Assembly: GCA_026008535.1 (NCBI GenBank)
Contig: BRKX01000009.1
Coordinates: 63,895,720-63,959,719, forward strand
Length of the DNA: 64,000 nucleotides
From: Perilla frutescens
Lineage: Eukaryota; Streptophyta; Magnoliopsida; Lamiales; Lamiaceae
Direction: 5' to 3'
Positions 34,916 through 45,984 of this stretch are shown one piece after another. How positions within the stretch are numbered: position 1 is the stretch's first letter; each line of letters opens with the position of its first letter. The notes below the pieces were generated by a model. It did not search any database. It was given only the letters and a program-made list of their open reading frames with translations, and was not told the DNA's origin. A program made the translations under genes and the position numbers.

Positions 34916-36260
34916 TATAATTATGTTAAATAATTGATGGTTGACATTTAATCTCGAATGATGAAATATTCTTCCCATGGTTCACTCGATGCTAGGATCA
35001 AACACACTGCATACCACCCTTTGATTTTTGACACGTGGCATACAATTTAGGGAAATAAAAAATGGCTTTATAACTGTTTGGAGGTTGGGTTGGTTTAACC
35101 ACCATAGTTAGTAAGTAGAGTCAAATGTGGAAAGTATTTTCAAATGTAATGATGACTTGGTGTTATTATTTCTGCTAATATTTCACGCTTTCTCTCGGTT
35201 GGTCCTAGAAATGAAAGAGTTAATAGTTTTTTGCTAGTGAAGCTTTTAGAGATAAGGGTCGACCATTTTTTATGGTATAATTTTATTTCTTTGAACGTGT
35301 AAATAGGATCAAACTGAACGTGTACTACACGTTGGTGTCTAACGTGTAACACGTTCAGCCAACATGTACTACACGTTTGATGCTAACGTGTAGTACACAT
35401 TCCAAATCTTTTTTATTTATTTTTTTCGATTCTTTTTGTATTATATCATGTCTATTAGTTAAAATATCGAATTTAATTTGTATTGTTTATGTATTTGAAT
35501 TTATTTGATATCTCATTTATTTATTTTTGAATTTGTACCGTAATTGAGATGATTTTATCTCAACATTTTACACGCTAACTCTAAATTGAAAACCGCACAA
35601 ATATGAAAGATATCCTAATTCAAAATTTGTTAAAAATTTAAATATGAAAGTTAATTCAAAAATAGTATTAAATCACAATTCAAAAATGAATAAAATCCTA
35701 ACACCTTGAAATTCTAATTCTAAATTTAAAAACTAATTAAATCCTATTGAAAACCATATTAAATTCAAAAGGTTACCAAATCCATAATGAAAAAAAAAAT
35801 AGTAACTTTCAAGAATTCATTTTTTCATTTTTAAAATAAGATCATAAATAATTTATTACAAATATCACAATATAAATTATTACGTTAGAAATTAAAAAAT
35901 AGTTAAACGGATTTTATATAGCCATTAATATAAATTTGTTTAATTTGTTTTGTTTACTTATTAATTATTAAATTTTTGTTTGCAATTATTAGCATCATTG
36001 GACGTGGAGGAGAGAGGCTCTGCAGAACGTATCACGTTCGATTAATTTATACTGGAAGAATTATGCCTGTAGTATTATAGATATACTCTAGACTGTAGCA
36101 GATGCTGATGTTAATTGATCTAGTTCAAGAGTTTAGGAATGGGCCTTTTGGATTAATAATGAACTTTGCTGGATGAATTATATTGTTGATTCTTGTTGGT
36201 CCCGGATGAGTCGATATCAGTTTAGAGGAGGAGTGAATAAACTGATTCCAAAAAACTTTT
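34916..36260. other. Intergenic DNA with an ACGTGTAGTACACGT palindrome cluster
   Basis: No gene is supported. At 35295-35402 the motifs GAACGTGTACTACACGTTGG, TAACGTGTAACACGTTC, ACATGTACTACACGTTTG and CTAACGTGTAGTACACATTC follow each other, a set of overlapping ACGTGT/ACACGT palindromes. Similar CATGTGACACG motifs recur near 39010-39330. The rest is AT-rich. Confidence 0.5.
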
Positions 36261-36619
36261 TAATAGAGTGCGGAAAACTTTAAGGGCTCGTTGACTCGTT
36301 TGATTCTTGTTGATTCTTGTGGATCATTCAATTTAATCGAGGCTCATTCAAAATTAATCGAGGATTTTTTTGTTATGAGCCAAAATTAATTGTGGTTTTT
36401 TTTGTCTACCGAATTAATCGTGGCCTTTTTGTTTAATTTAATCGTGGCAAATGTTTGAATTTAATCGTGGCAAATTGAAATTAATCGTGATAAATTTAAA
36501 ATTAATCACGACCATATTTAAATTTAATCGTGACAATGTTTGAATTTAATCGTGGTAAATTTACAATTAATCGTGGCAAATTTAAAATTAATCATGGCAA
36601 TATTTAAATTTAATTCTCA

Positions 36620-38425
36620 GAAGAGAAATCCCGATACAATCTATACACTATAGTATAATCAAATGTATTCTTGATTATAAATTCCCGAAACGACCTATAC
36701 ACTATAGTATAATCAAATTGATTCTCACAAATGAAATCCCGATACAACCTATACACTATAGTTGTGGCTGTCAAAACGGGCTAGTCCTGCCTGATCGGCT
36801 CGTCCCCGCCTAGAAAAGAGACGGGTCGGGTTGCTATGTTAGAGGCCCGCCAAAATAGGGGTTTTTTAATATATTTTTTTGTAATTTTAAATCTATGTTT
36901 ATTTTGAAAAATAAATCAACAAATAATGAAATCATAAATTAATTTAATGATAATTAATTATGATTGGAATTTAAAATATCAAATAATGGTGAGCATTTGT
37001 GTTTGTGAAGCAAAATACGCTTTAAATCTAATTTGATAATGAAGAAAACAATACACGAATATTATAAAATTTTAAAAGATTGAAATTGGTGTAATATTGT
37101 TAATTGTAGTTTGGACTTTGGATTGTTCATATTCATATCTAAATATTATTATATAAATATAAAGCATATTGATTCGAAAAAAATATAAGTTTTTCTTTCT
37201 TTTTTTTTTTTTGAGAAAAGCCTGGGCAAGCTTGCTAACCCGCATTAGGAGGCAGGTTGGGTTGGAGAGTTTCAGGCCCATGCCTATCTAGGCCCGCGGG
37301 TTAGCCCGTCTTGACAGTTCTAACTATAGTATAATCAAAATGATTTTCACAAGTGAAATTCCGATACAACCTATACACTATAGTATAATCAAATTGATTC
37401 TCACAAGTGAAATCCCGATACAATCTATACACTATAGTATAATCAAATGGATTCTCACAAGTGAAATTCCGATGCAATCTATACACTATAGTATAATCAA
37501 ATGGATTCTTACGAGTAAAATTCCGATACAATCTATACACTATAGTATAATCAAATGGATTCTCAAAAGTAAAATCCCGATACAATATATACACTATATT
37601 ATAATCAAATGGATTCTTGATTATAAATTCTCGAAACAACTTATACACTATAGTATAATCAAATTGATTCTCACAAGTAAAATCCCGATACAACCTATAC
37701 GCTATACTATAATCAAATGGATTCTTGATTATAAATTCTCAAAACAACCTATACACTATAGTAAAATCAAATTGATTCTCTTAAGTGAAATCCCGATACA
37801 ATCTATACACTATAGTATAATCAAATTGATTCTCATAAGTGAAATCCCGATACAACCTATAAATTGTGGTATAATCAAATTGATTCTCACAAGTGAAATT
37901 CTGATACAATCTATACATTATAGTATAATCAAATGGATTCTCACAACTGAAATCTCGATACAATCTATACACTGTAGTATAATCAAATGTATTCTTGATT
38001 ATAAATTTCCGAAACAACCTATACACTATAGTATAATCAAATTGATTGTCACAAGTGAAATCCCGATACAACCTATACACTATAGTATAATCAAATTGAT
38101 TCTCACAAGCGAAATCCTGATACAATCTATACATTATAATATAATCAAATGGATTCTTGATTATAAATTTTCGAAACAAACTATACACTATAGTATAATC
38201 AAATCGATTCTCACAAGTGAAATCCCGATACAACCTATAAATTATAGTATGATCAAATTGATTCTCACAAGTGAAATCCCGATACAACCTATACACTATA
38301 GTATAATCAAATTGATTCTCACAAGTAAAATTCCGATACAACCTATACACTATAGTATAATCAAATTGATTTTTACAAGTGAAATTATGATACAACATAT
38401 ACACTATAGTATAATTAAATTAATT
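36620..38425. repeat. 54-bp satellite array, interrupted by a hAT MITE
   Basis: The unit, of the type ACCTATACACTATAGTATAA then TCAAATTGATTCTCACAAG then TGAAATCCCGATACA, repeats every 54 bp or close to it: two to three units at 36620-36762 and about 20 at 37323-38425. Some units are shortened variants carrying GATTCTTGATTATAAATTC instead of the TCACAAG block. Because 54 is a multiple of three and the unit lacks stops in several frames, long open frames appear on both strands (398 codons on the plus strand). They are translations of the repeat, not evidence of a protein. Confidence 0.9.
36763..37322. mobile_element. hAT-type MITE inserted in the satellite
   Basis: Perfect 8-bp target duplication ACTATAGT (36755-36762 and 37323-37330), taken from the satellite unit itself. 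The ends are TGTGGCTGTCAAAACGGGCT and the complement TAGAACTGTCAAGACGGGCT. GGTCGGGT and CCCGCGGG tracts lie near the ends. 560 bp, no transposase. Confidence 0.85.
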
Positions 38426-38780
38426 TTCGATTATGAATTCTCAAAATTAGCCATGATTAAATTCATATATTTTGAATTGTGGCACGATTATGAATTTGTG
38501 ACGATTATGAATTCTCAAAATTTACCACGATTATAAATTCAAACATTTTGAAATTTGCCACGATTATGAATTCTTGAAATTTTCCACGATCATATGTTTG
38601 TAAAATATAATCGTAGCAATTGTTGCCAAGATTAAATTTAAATATTGTCACGATTAATTTTAAATTTGCCACAATTAAATTCAAACATTGCCACAATTAA
38701 ATTTAAATATTGCCACGATTAATTTTAAATTTGCCACGATTATAGTAATTGTAGCCATATGCTACGATTAATATTTAAAC

Positions 38781-39751
38781 ATACGATTAATAGTGCCAAA
38801 TGAAGTGAATACCTAGTTGGAGTAGGTATTGTGATTACTTGTTTCTAGGAATCTTGTGTTAGACCATTTCATTATTTATTTTTCATCAATTATTTTAATT
38901 AAATAAAACTGTATTTATAAAATTTTCAATAAAAATTTGAAAATTTTGAAAATATTTTTTTATCTTAATTTTTTTTTATTATTGTTATTTTTTTACACGC
39001 AGAAACACAACATGTCACCCGCATCCACATAGTACACTAGTTACATGCACACTACACATTGAACATTTTTTTTTATTTTTTAAAATAATAAATGATAAGA
39101 AAATTAAAAAAATGGAAAAATTTCATACAACATGTGACACGCTCAACTTTCAAATTTTCTCTATTTTTTATTTTTTAAATACTAAATAATAAAATAAAAT
39201 AAAATTGAAAAAAACAAAAAAAAAACTAAAACATGTGACACGTTCTTTGGGAATGAGAAGCTTCTTTTATTTTATTTTTCTTTTTTCACAAACACACAAT
39301 TTATAACTACACGCACACAATTACATGTACATGTTTAATTTATTATTTATTTATTTAATAATTAATTTTTAACTATTTAATAATTAATTTTTTTTTATTA
39401 TTAAAAATTAGAATAGCTGGAATGTTATTTGAATTTATTCAAGTTTCCTAAGAATATACAGATTAATTAATTTTAAATAATTGAAGACCTAAATAAATAA
39501 CATTATTCAAATTATTTTATTTTATGAGATTTCATTTGTCAATACAAAAAACATAAAGTATAGTTTTGCAAAATAAAACATAAAATTTATTTTGATAATC
39601 GGGAATACATAACGTAACGGCTAATCATATATTCATGGTAGGGTGATTCATTCATGAATGACCATTCCCAATTGAAAAAATCATACCAATCATAGAAATG
39701 AGAATGGATATGGGAATGTGATTCAATTCCCATCATAACAACCATGCCCTT
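38781..39751. other. AT-rich spacer before the fourth CYP716 locus
   Basis: No gene is seen. Repeated CATGTGACACG / ACACGCAGAAACACAAC motifs occur at 38995-39330. P450 homology begins abruptly at about 39754 (TTAGGGTATCAGAGATTTG), which marks a breakpoint within exon 1. Confidence 0.5.
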
Positions 39752-39753
39752 TT

Positions 39754-40087
39754 AGGGTATCAGAGATTTGTGAGAGATAGGAGGCAAAAATACTCTCCCG
39801 AGGTATTCAAAACCTCATTGTTGGGAGAGAAAACGGCGGTATTTTGCAGTGCACAAGGCAACAAGTTTCTCTTCTCGAATGAGAACGAACTTGTCACCTA
39901 CTGGTTGCCTAAATCGATAAAAAAGGCCTTGTTACCGGAGTTTTTCGAAAGCAACTGTAAAGAAGCGTTGATCATACTCCACAAACTTCAATACGACGCT
40001 TTCAAGCCGGAGGCCTTAAAATAGTATGTGTAGGTGATGGATTCGTTGGCTCGTGAGCTACTCGAGAAGGACTGGAGGCCTAATTAG
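39754..40087 (+). pseudogene. CYP716 exon 1 fragment
   Basis: A 334-bp fragment matching codons from ..LGYQRFVR to ..LEKDWRPN of the 7.6 kb copy, which it resembles more than the second copy (it shares the Phe-Phe-Glu-Ser stretch and the GTATCAG sequence). It contains an ATG-to-AGG change (RQKYSPE) and in-frame stops at about 40021 (AAATAG) and 40030 (TGTAG). It joins the next P450 segment at about 40088 without spacer. Confidence 0.85.
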
Positions 40088-40889
40088 GCTTTCAGAGATT
40101 TGTGAGAGACAGGATGCAAAAATATTCTCCCGAGATATTCAAAACGTCGTTGTTGGGAGAGAAAACGGTTGTATTTTGCAGTGCAAAAGGCAACAAGTTT
40201 CTCTTCTCGAATGAGAACAAACTCGTCGCTTACTGGTTGCCTCAATCGATAAAAAAGGCCTTGTTACCGGAATTCGTCGAGAGTGACGGTAAAGAAGCGT
40301 TGATCACACTCCACAAACTCCAATACGACGCTCTAAAGCCGGAGGCCTTAAAACAGTACGTGCATGTGATGGACTCGTTGGCTCGTGAGCTACTCGAGAA
40401 AGACTGGAGGCCCAATTCAGTGGTCAAGGTTTTTCCATCGTCCAAGAAGTACACCTTTGAGCTGGTGTGCAGAGTGTTTATGAATGTGGAGGGCTTACAC
40501 AAGTTGGTGGAGCCCTTTTCTCTGTTTGGTAATGGGGTTTTGTCCATGCCTATAGATTTGCCGGGGACGGCCTTCAACCGCGCCATCAAAGCTGGCAAAG
40601 TGGTGCGTGGTGAGCTGCTGAAGATCGTAGAGGAGAGGAGGAACGAGATGATGATGGTGGAGAATAAGGAGGAGAGCGAGGGACGACGGCGAGACCTGCT
40701 GTCGAGGATGCTGCTGCTGACTGATGAAGATGGCAAACATTTGAGTGATGCCAAGGTTGCTAGTGTCTTTGTTTGTTTGCTCATGGTTAGCTTCGAGTCA
40801 ACCGCCTCTGCAATCACTTCTGTCATGAATTTTCTTGCTCAGCTCCCACACGTTTATGATGAGGTTTTCAAAGGTAAGAATCGGACCCC

Positions 40890-40985
40890 CCCCCCTCTCT
40901 CTCTCTCTCTCAGAGAGATCGACTATATATATTAAGGTGCCCCCTCTCTCTCTCTCTCCTCTCTCTCTCTCTCGAGATCGACTAT
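40890..40985. repeat. CT-rich microsatellite with duplicated flank
   Basis: Two (CT)n tracts, each followed by GAGATCGACTATATATATTAAGGTG, show a small local duplication inside intron 1. The second copy of the P450 has only one GATCGACTATATATA at this place. Confidence 0.7.
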
Positions 40986-40989
40986 ATAT

Positions 40990-41678
40990 ATTAAGGTGGC
41001 CCTCACAATTCGAAGGCCCATGGCGAAAAGAAAAAAAAGGGTCCTCTCAGATTTTTTTTTTTTTCATAAGCATCTTAAAAAGTTTCTTTCATTAATTTTT
41101 TTTAAGTAAAGCACACTTTCATTAATGAACTAATCATGAAAGAATGGTATTGATAATATTAAGAAAAAATAATTCAAAATGGCATCAACTCGATTTTGTA
41201 TTGTGATATTTTATGTTAAAGGTCGTAAAGTTGGGATTTTGGTGAACTCAAAATTAAATAATAAAAGCCTAAATACAACATTCAAGTACTTTTTTTTTCT
41301 TCATACAGTGTTGATAAAATTTAAAGATTGAATTTTTAAATGTGCATTTCTCGTACGAGATCTTTGTTTAGAGCATACATAGTAGATTAATAGTCCAATT
41401 GAAAACTAGAGATTAAGTCAACATAAAATCTCAATAAATTAAATTATCACACTAAACTTACATAAAAAAAATGGCAGAACTAATCGTTGATGCCTGCATG
41501 ATAGTTCAAAGTTGATAGAATAAAATCTGAAAAGAAATGGTCGTTTCAACTTTATATATATATTTTTTAAAAACTAATTACCTAAATATAAAGAGAGAGA
41601 TTAAAATTTTTGTGGGCCCTACGAAAATGGGATCCCGAAGCGGTAGCCCACATGGCCTACCCCCAGGGTCGGCCCTGA
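40990..41678. mobile_element. hAT-like insertion in intron 1 of the fourth copy
   Basis: Between AAGGTGGCCCTCACAATTCG and CCCAGGGTCGGCCCTG. The corresponding site in the second copy reads CTATATATATATATAGAATTTGG, with AATTTGG directly following, so the insert is absent there. CAGGG-CGGCCCTG is typical of hAT MITE ends; the interior is AT-rich and non-coding. Confidence 0.5.
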
Positions 41679-41687
41679 ATTTGGTTC

Positions 41688-41915
41688 AAATGAGAACACT
41701 GTTTGATGTACAAACGTAAGAACAATGCTTGTTTAGTGTAATTTTAGTGTTTTCTTACTGTATTGTGATGTAATTTTTTAATTTTTATTTTTAATGATTT
41801 TCTTATTGTACTTTAGTACTTAATATTTTAGCACTAAAATAAAATAAGAAAAACATTAAAATTACACTAAACAAGCTCATTCTCAAATTCCCACACCAAA
41901 CTTAATTTCTACTAC
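41688..41915. mobile_element. Inverted-repeat MITE in intron 1, same family and site as at 26.7 kb
   Basis: Starts GGTTCAAATGAGAACACTG, carries TGCTTGTTTAGTGTAATTTT and its mirror AAAATTACACTAAACAAGC, and ends CCCACACCAAACTTAA. It is orthologous in position to the MITE in the second copy. A (TTA)n tract follows at 41919-41980. Confidence 0.75.
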
Positions 41916-41947
41916 TACTACTATTATTATTCTTATTATTATTATTA

Positions 41948-41984
<37 letters not shown>

Positions 41985-42626
41985 GTTCCTTTGTTTCAAA
42001 ACAGAACAAATGGAGATTGCAAAATCGAAAGGCCCTAATGAGATGCTAACATGGGAGGATATTGAAAAGATGAAGTACTCATGGAATGTTGCGCGTGAAA
42101 CCCTAAGGCTAGCACCCCCTGCACAAGGAGCATTCAGGGTAGCCATAGCTGAATTCACCTATGCAGGTTTCACCATCCCTAAAGGGTGGAAGGTGCACAC
42201 ATATAAATAATTAATCCATATACAAATTTCCATTTTTCTTGGTGGTTTAATTTAATTTATTGCTTAACTCATCAAGAATATAATCATAAATTGGCAGACA
42301 TTTTGGACAGTCCATGCATCCCACAAGAATCCGGACTACTTCCCGGAGCCGGAGAAGTTTGATCCATCACGGTTTGAGGGGGCTGGACCGTCACCTTACA
42401 CGTTCATTCCGTTTGGAGGAGGGCCTCAAATGTGTTCTGGAAGAGACTTTGCTAAGCTCGCAATATTGGTGTTCATGCACAATGTGGTCACAAGGTTCGG
42501 ACTTGAAAAGTTCATCCCCGATGAGAAGATGTTGTTCCATGCTAGGCTTACACCGGCTCATGGCCTTCCTCTTCACCTCCATCCTCATAAAAAATAAATC
42601 AATCTGCCACTTGCTTTTATTATTTA

Positions 42627-43021
42627 CTAGTATTTCTCATGTGCGATGCACAAACATTAATTATTATTTTTTCAGATCTGTAATATTATCATTATTTTTT
42701 GGATTTTATATGTTTTGTTGAATTTTAAAAAATTGATAAAGTGATATACACATGCATTAATTAATTAGATGAAAAGATCAATTTTGCGTAGTTATGACAA
42801 AGAAAAAGAAAAAGAAAAATTAAATTTTAGAAACTAAATTATTCATGTTAGAAAGATCGAATTGGAATATTTCAAATGACAAGATTTTATAAATAGCATT
42901 ATATTATTATCCAAGATTAAAGAGCATTTGATTTATTTGAATATATGACGGGTACGTAAAATATAATTATTTAATTATTTTAAATAATGAAATTGAAATA
43001 GAAAAAGAATAAATTATTGCA

Positions 43022-43068
<47 letters not shown>

Positions 43069-43391
43069 AATAGTGCAAAATAAATGAAAATTATTTTTAG
43101 GCGACAAATATAGAGTATTATAAATACTCCACCTATGCATAAAAAAATAAAAAAAATGTACTAAATCTCGAATTTCCAAGTAAAAAAGAATAAATAAGAT
43201 TGCAAAAATTTGTTAGAACACGACAGTTGTAATCTAAACAATCATAGAAAATACTAAAAAAAATTATAACAATAAATGTCAATACTGTTGTCTATAGATC
43301 AAAACTATTGTCTATTATATAAAACTGTTGTCTAAAACCAAAACCGTTGTCTATCGCACAATTTTACCTTAATATAATTATAGATTATAGA
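42627..43391 (-). mobile_element. Helitron, minus orientation, in the 3' flank of the fourth P450
   Basis: On the minus strand the element ends TGTGCATCGCACATGAG-AAATA-CTAG (3' end at 42627-42630) next to a host T, and begins TC at about 43391 (43384 is also possible). The P450 3' flank is split: CTGCCACTTGCTTTTATTAT before it and ATAACTTGTTTCATTCCTTG after it. The second copy has these two joined at about 27589, an empty site. Contains an (AAT)n tract and AACCGTTGTCTA-type repeats. Confidence 0.8.
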
Positions 43392-43947
43392 TAACTTGTT
43401 TCATTCCTTGTTTGTGAAACTTGTGTTGTTTCTCAGCTTAAAATGTAAAAAATAAAGTCTTGTTCGGTTACATTTCCAAACAATAATTTCCACATTTTAC
43501 TATTCAAACTAGTGAATCATGTTTAGCAGCAGGATTTCTGGGCGATAAATCATTTTCACTTTTACATTTGTAAGCCTATACCATATTTCTTCTGAGGCTA
43601 CTTACCCAAATTAACCAGTAAGAATAGCTAGGATCTATACCATATTCTGAAATTCCTTCAAGAAACTTGTAGTAATCTGCTCATCGTGGATACCTTTATT
43701 TGGTTGCTGAAGATTTAATTATAAGTTTATTAGTTTGAATTTGGCAGCTCTTAATATCTTCTTAAAATGATTTGTATATCAATTTATTTTGGTGCTTATT
43801 GAGGTAGTTTATATGAATTAGGAGTAAAACTAGAGCAACTAATTATTATTATTTAGAAGCAGAGATAGGTGAGCATTTAGTATATAATTACTCATAACTA
43901 GTACGTAATATGTAATTCTCTTGAACTTCCATTGGTTTTAATACCTA
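43392..43947. other. Displaced 3' flank of the fourth CYP716 copy
   Basis: Homologous to 27598-27970 downstream of the second copy (GTCTTGTTCGGTTACATTTCC, CTAGTGAATCATGTTTAG, GGCAGCTCTTAATATCTTC). This shows that the duplication included at least 400 bp past the stop codon. Confidence 0.75.
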
Positions 43948-44353
43948 CTAGTATTTCTCATGTGCGGTGCACAAATAATTATAATATTTTAGATTTATAA
44001 TATTATGATTATTTATAATTATATATATTGTGTATGATTATTTTTAAATTCTATATGTTGTGTTCAATTTTTAATAATTAATAAAATGATATGCACATAT
44101 ATTAATTAATTAGATAAAAATATCAATTTTGTGTAGTTATGTCAAATAAAAAGAAATTAAATTTTAGGAATTAAATGAAAATCAAACGACACAATTTTTT
44201 AAATAGCAATATTTTTCCACGATTAAAGAACATTTGATTTCTATTAATATATGACATGCATAAAAAATATAATTATTTAATTATTTTAAATGATGAAATT
44301 GAAATAGAAAAATAATATATTATTACAAACTATGTTATAATTATGTGATTGTT

Positions 44354-44394
<41 letters not shown>

Positions 44395-44829
44395 TATCAT
44401 TATTCTTATTATACGAATGAAAACTATTTTTAGGTGACAAACTTAGAGTACTACAAATATTTCATTATTCTTATTATACAAAAGAAAACTATTTTTAGGT
44501 GACAAACTTAGAGTACTATAAATATGTATAAAAAATAAAATAAAAAATGTTACAAATCTTAAATTTTCAATTAAAAAAATAATAACTAAGAATGCAAAAA
44601 ATTATTCAAAAAACAATGGTTGTAATCTAAACCGTCGTTAAAAAAGAAAAAAAAAGAAGTAGAAACTTTACAACAGTAAATATCACTACTGTTGTCTATT
44701 AACTCAAACTTGTTGTCTATTGTGAACAATCTGTTGTCTAAAATATATAATTGTTAAACCGTGTGATAGATAACGGTTAATACCAAAATCGTTGTCTATC
44801 AGACGATTTTGCCTTAATATATGTATAGA
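43948..44829 (-). mobile_element. Second Helitron of the same family, minus orientation
   Basis: CTAG at 43948-43951 followed by TATTTCTCATGTGCGGTGCAC is the reverse complement of a Helitron 3' end. The 5' TC (as GA on the plus strand) is at about 44828. It is similar to the 42627-43391 element throughout. It holds an (ATC)n microsatellite at 44354-44400 and a direct duplication of TAGGTGACAAACTTAGAGTA. Confidence 0.65.
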
Positions 44830-44839
44830 TGATGTGTTC

Positions 44840-45535
44840 AGATTTTTTTTCCCAAATTAGAAAATAATATGTGCATTAATTAGATAAGAATATAAATTTT
44901 GTGTAATTAGAACAAATAAAAATAAAGAAATATTAAGAACTAAATGAAAATTCACTTTAGAAAGACTTGAACCTTTTCAAATGACATGATTTTATAAATA
45001 ACAATATTGTAAACATTTTGTAAAATCCACGTTAAATGTGATTGATTTCTTTAAATATAGGACAAGTATTAAAAAAATGTAATTATCTATTTTAAATGAT
45101 AAAATTGAAATAGAAAATTAATAAATTATTGTAAATTATGATATACTCAAATTATACTGAAATCAAGTTAGGTATTAGTAGTAGTAGTAGTAGTAGTGGT
45201 AGTAGTAGTATAGCACAAATGAATAGTTTGTTACTTTTTGTAAGTAATAGATATAGACTATACATATCCTACATCCATGCATAAGAAAATTAAAATCAAA
45301 AGTTCACATTCCCAAATTTTAAAGTAAAATAATAATAAATATGATTGCAATAGTTTGTTAAATGACAACGGTTGTAATCCAAACCATTGCAAAATGTAAA
45401 ATAAGTACCATATGGACAGCTATTAGTGTTACTACCGTTGTCGATTAGTTCAACACTGTTGTCTAATTATTAAATTGTGAGTTAGACAACGGGTTATAAT
45501 AAAACCATGGTATCTCATGATTTGGCCTTATTTAC
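44840..45535 (-). mobile_element. Third, degenerate unit of the same Helitron family
   Basis: Shares ATGTGCATTAATTAGAT, ATTTTGTGTAATTAG, GACATGATTTTATAAATA and the closing GTTGTCTAATT / TTTGGCCTTATTTACG block with the two preceding elements, and carries an (AGT)n tract at 45175-45209. Its 3' hairpin and CTAG are not visible. The run of three related units suggests repeated insertion into, or duplication of, one site. Confidence 0.5.
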
Positions 45536-45984
45536 GAAAGATAAATTTACCATGAAGTTTACGTGTAGCGCCGGTTATTTTATTAATTTAATTATTTATT
45601 TATGTCAATTAAAAAAATATATTATTTTCAAACATGATATTAATTGTTTAAGTTTCATAAGACACGCCAAGAGTAAATTTAATTTATGTATAACATACTC
45701 ATAAATTGCACTGCATTTATTTCATTTCATGAAAGTTCAGTGTAGATTTTTTTTTAGAAAGCTCAACATCTCATATTTTATTTTAGGGATCAAAAATTAT
45801 TTTAGCCCAATGGAATACCCTAAACAAATTTCCAGCTTGAACGATAAACTCTTTTCTCTGAAAGGAAATTCTTACTTTTGATCTCTACAAGCTTAGCTCT
45901 TCCAAAATTCAAGTTTTATGGAAGTAAATCAATTCTTTATTATTTTGTCCAAAATTAAGCTCTAGGAAACTCTAACCCTACTAG

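Larger units (their letters stand above)
36290..38780. repeat. Fold-back structure with inverted arrays around a satellite
   Basis: The left arm (about 36330-36620) is an array of AATCGTGGCAAATTTAAAATT units of about 20-25 bp. The right arm (about 38440-38760) is the same array in reverse complement (AATTTTAAATTTGCCACGATT). Between them lies a 54-bp satellite. Inverted arms of internally repeated short units with unrelated DNA between them resemble fold-back transposons. The outer limits and target duplication are not clear. Confidence 0.7.
40088..42597 (+). pseudogene. CYP716-like P450, 5'-truncated fourth copy
   Basis: Exon 1 starts mid-gene at GFQRFVRDRMQKYSPE and runs open to 40873; exon 2 is 42005-42192 and exon 3 is 42298-42597. 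All junctions and phases match the intact gene. The first ~50-60 residues, with the membrane anchor and proline hinge, are missing, replaced by the upstream fragment. What remains is clean: I-helix VSFEST, K-helix ETLR, FDPSRF, haem loop FGGGPQMCSG, C-terminus HPHKK. From the ATG at 40114 an anchorless product of about 415 aa is possible, but it is unlikely to be a normal microsomal P450. Intron 1 is 1.1 kb, swollen by CT runs, a hAT-like element, a MITE and TTA repeats. A Helitron sits 30 bp past the stop. Closest to the 25.7 kb copy. Confidence 0.85.

Noticed and set aside
36620..38425. Regularly spaced repeats that could be mistaken for a CRISPR array
   Set aside because: Repeats are contiguous 54-bp units without unique spacers, in a plant genome and with no cas genes.
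37301..38536. Long open frames on both strands in the satellite (398, 130 and 207 codons)
   Set aside because: They are repeat translations with an 18-residue period; no start context, no domain and equal openness of opposite strands.
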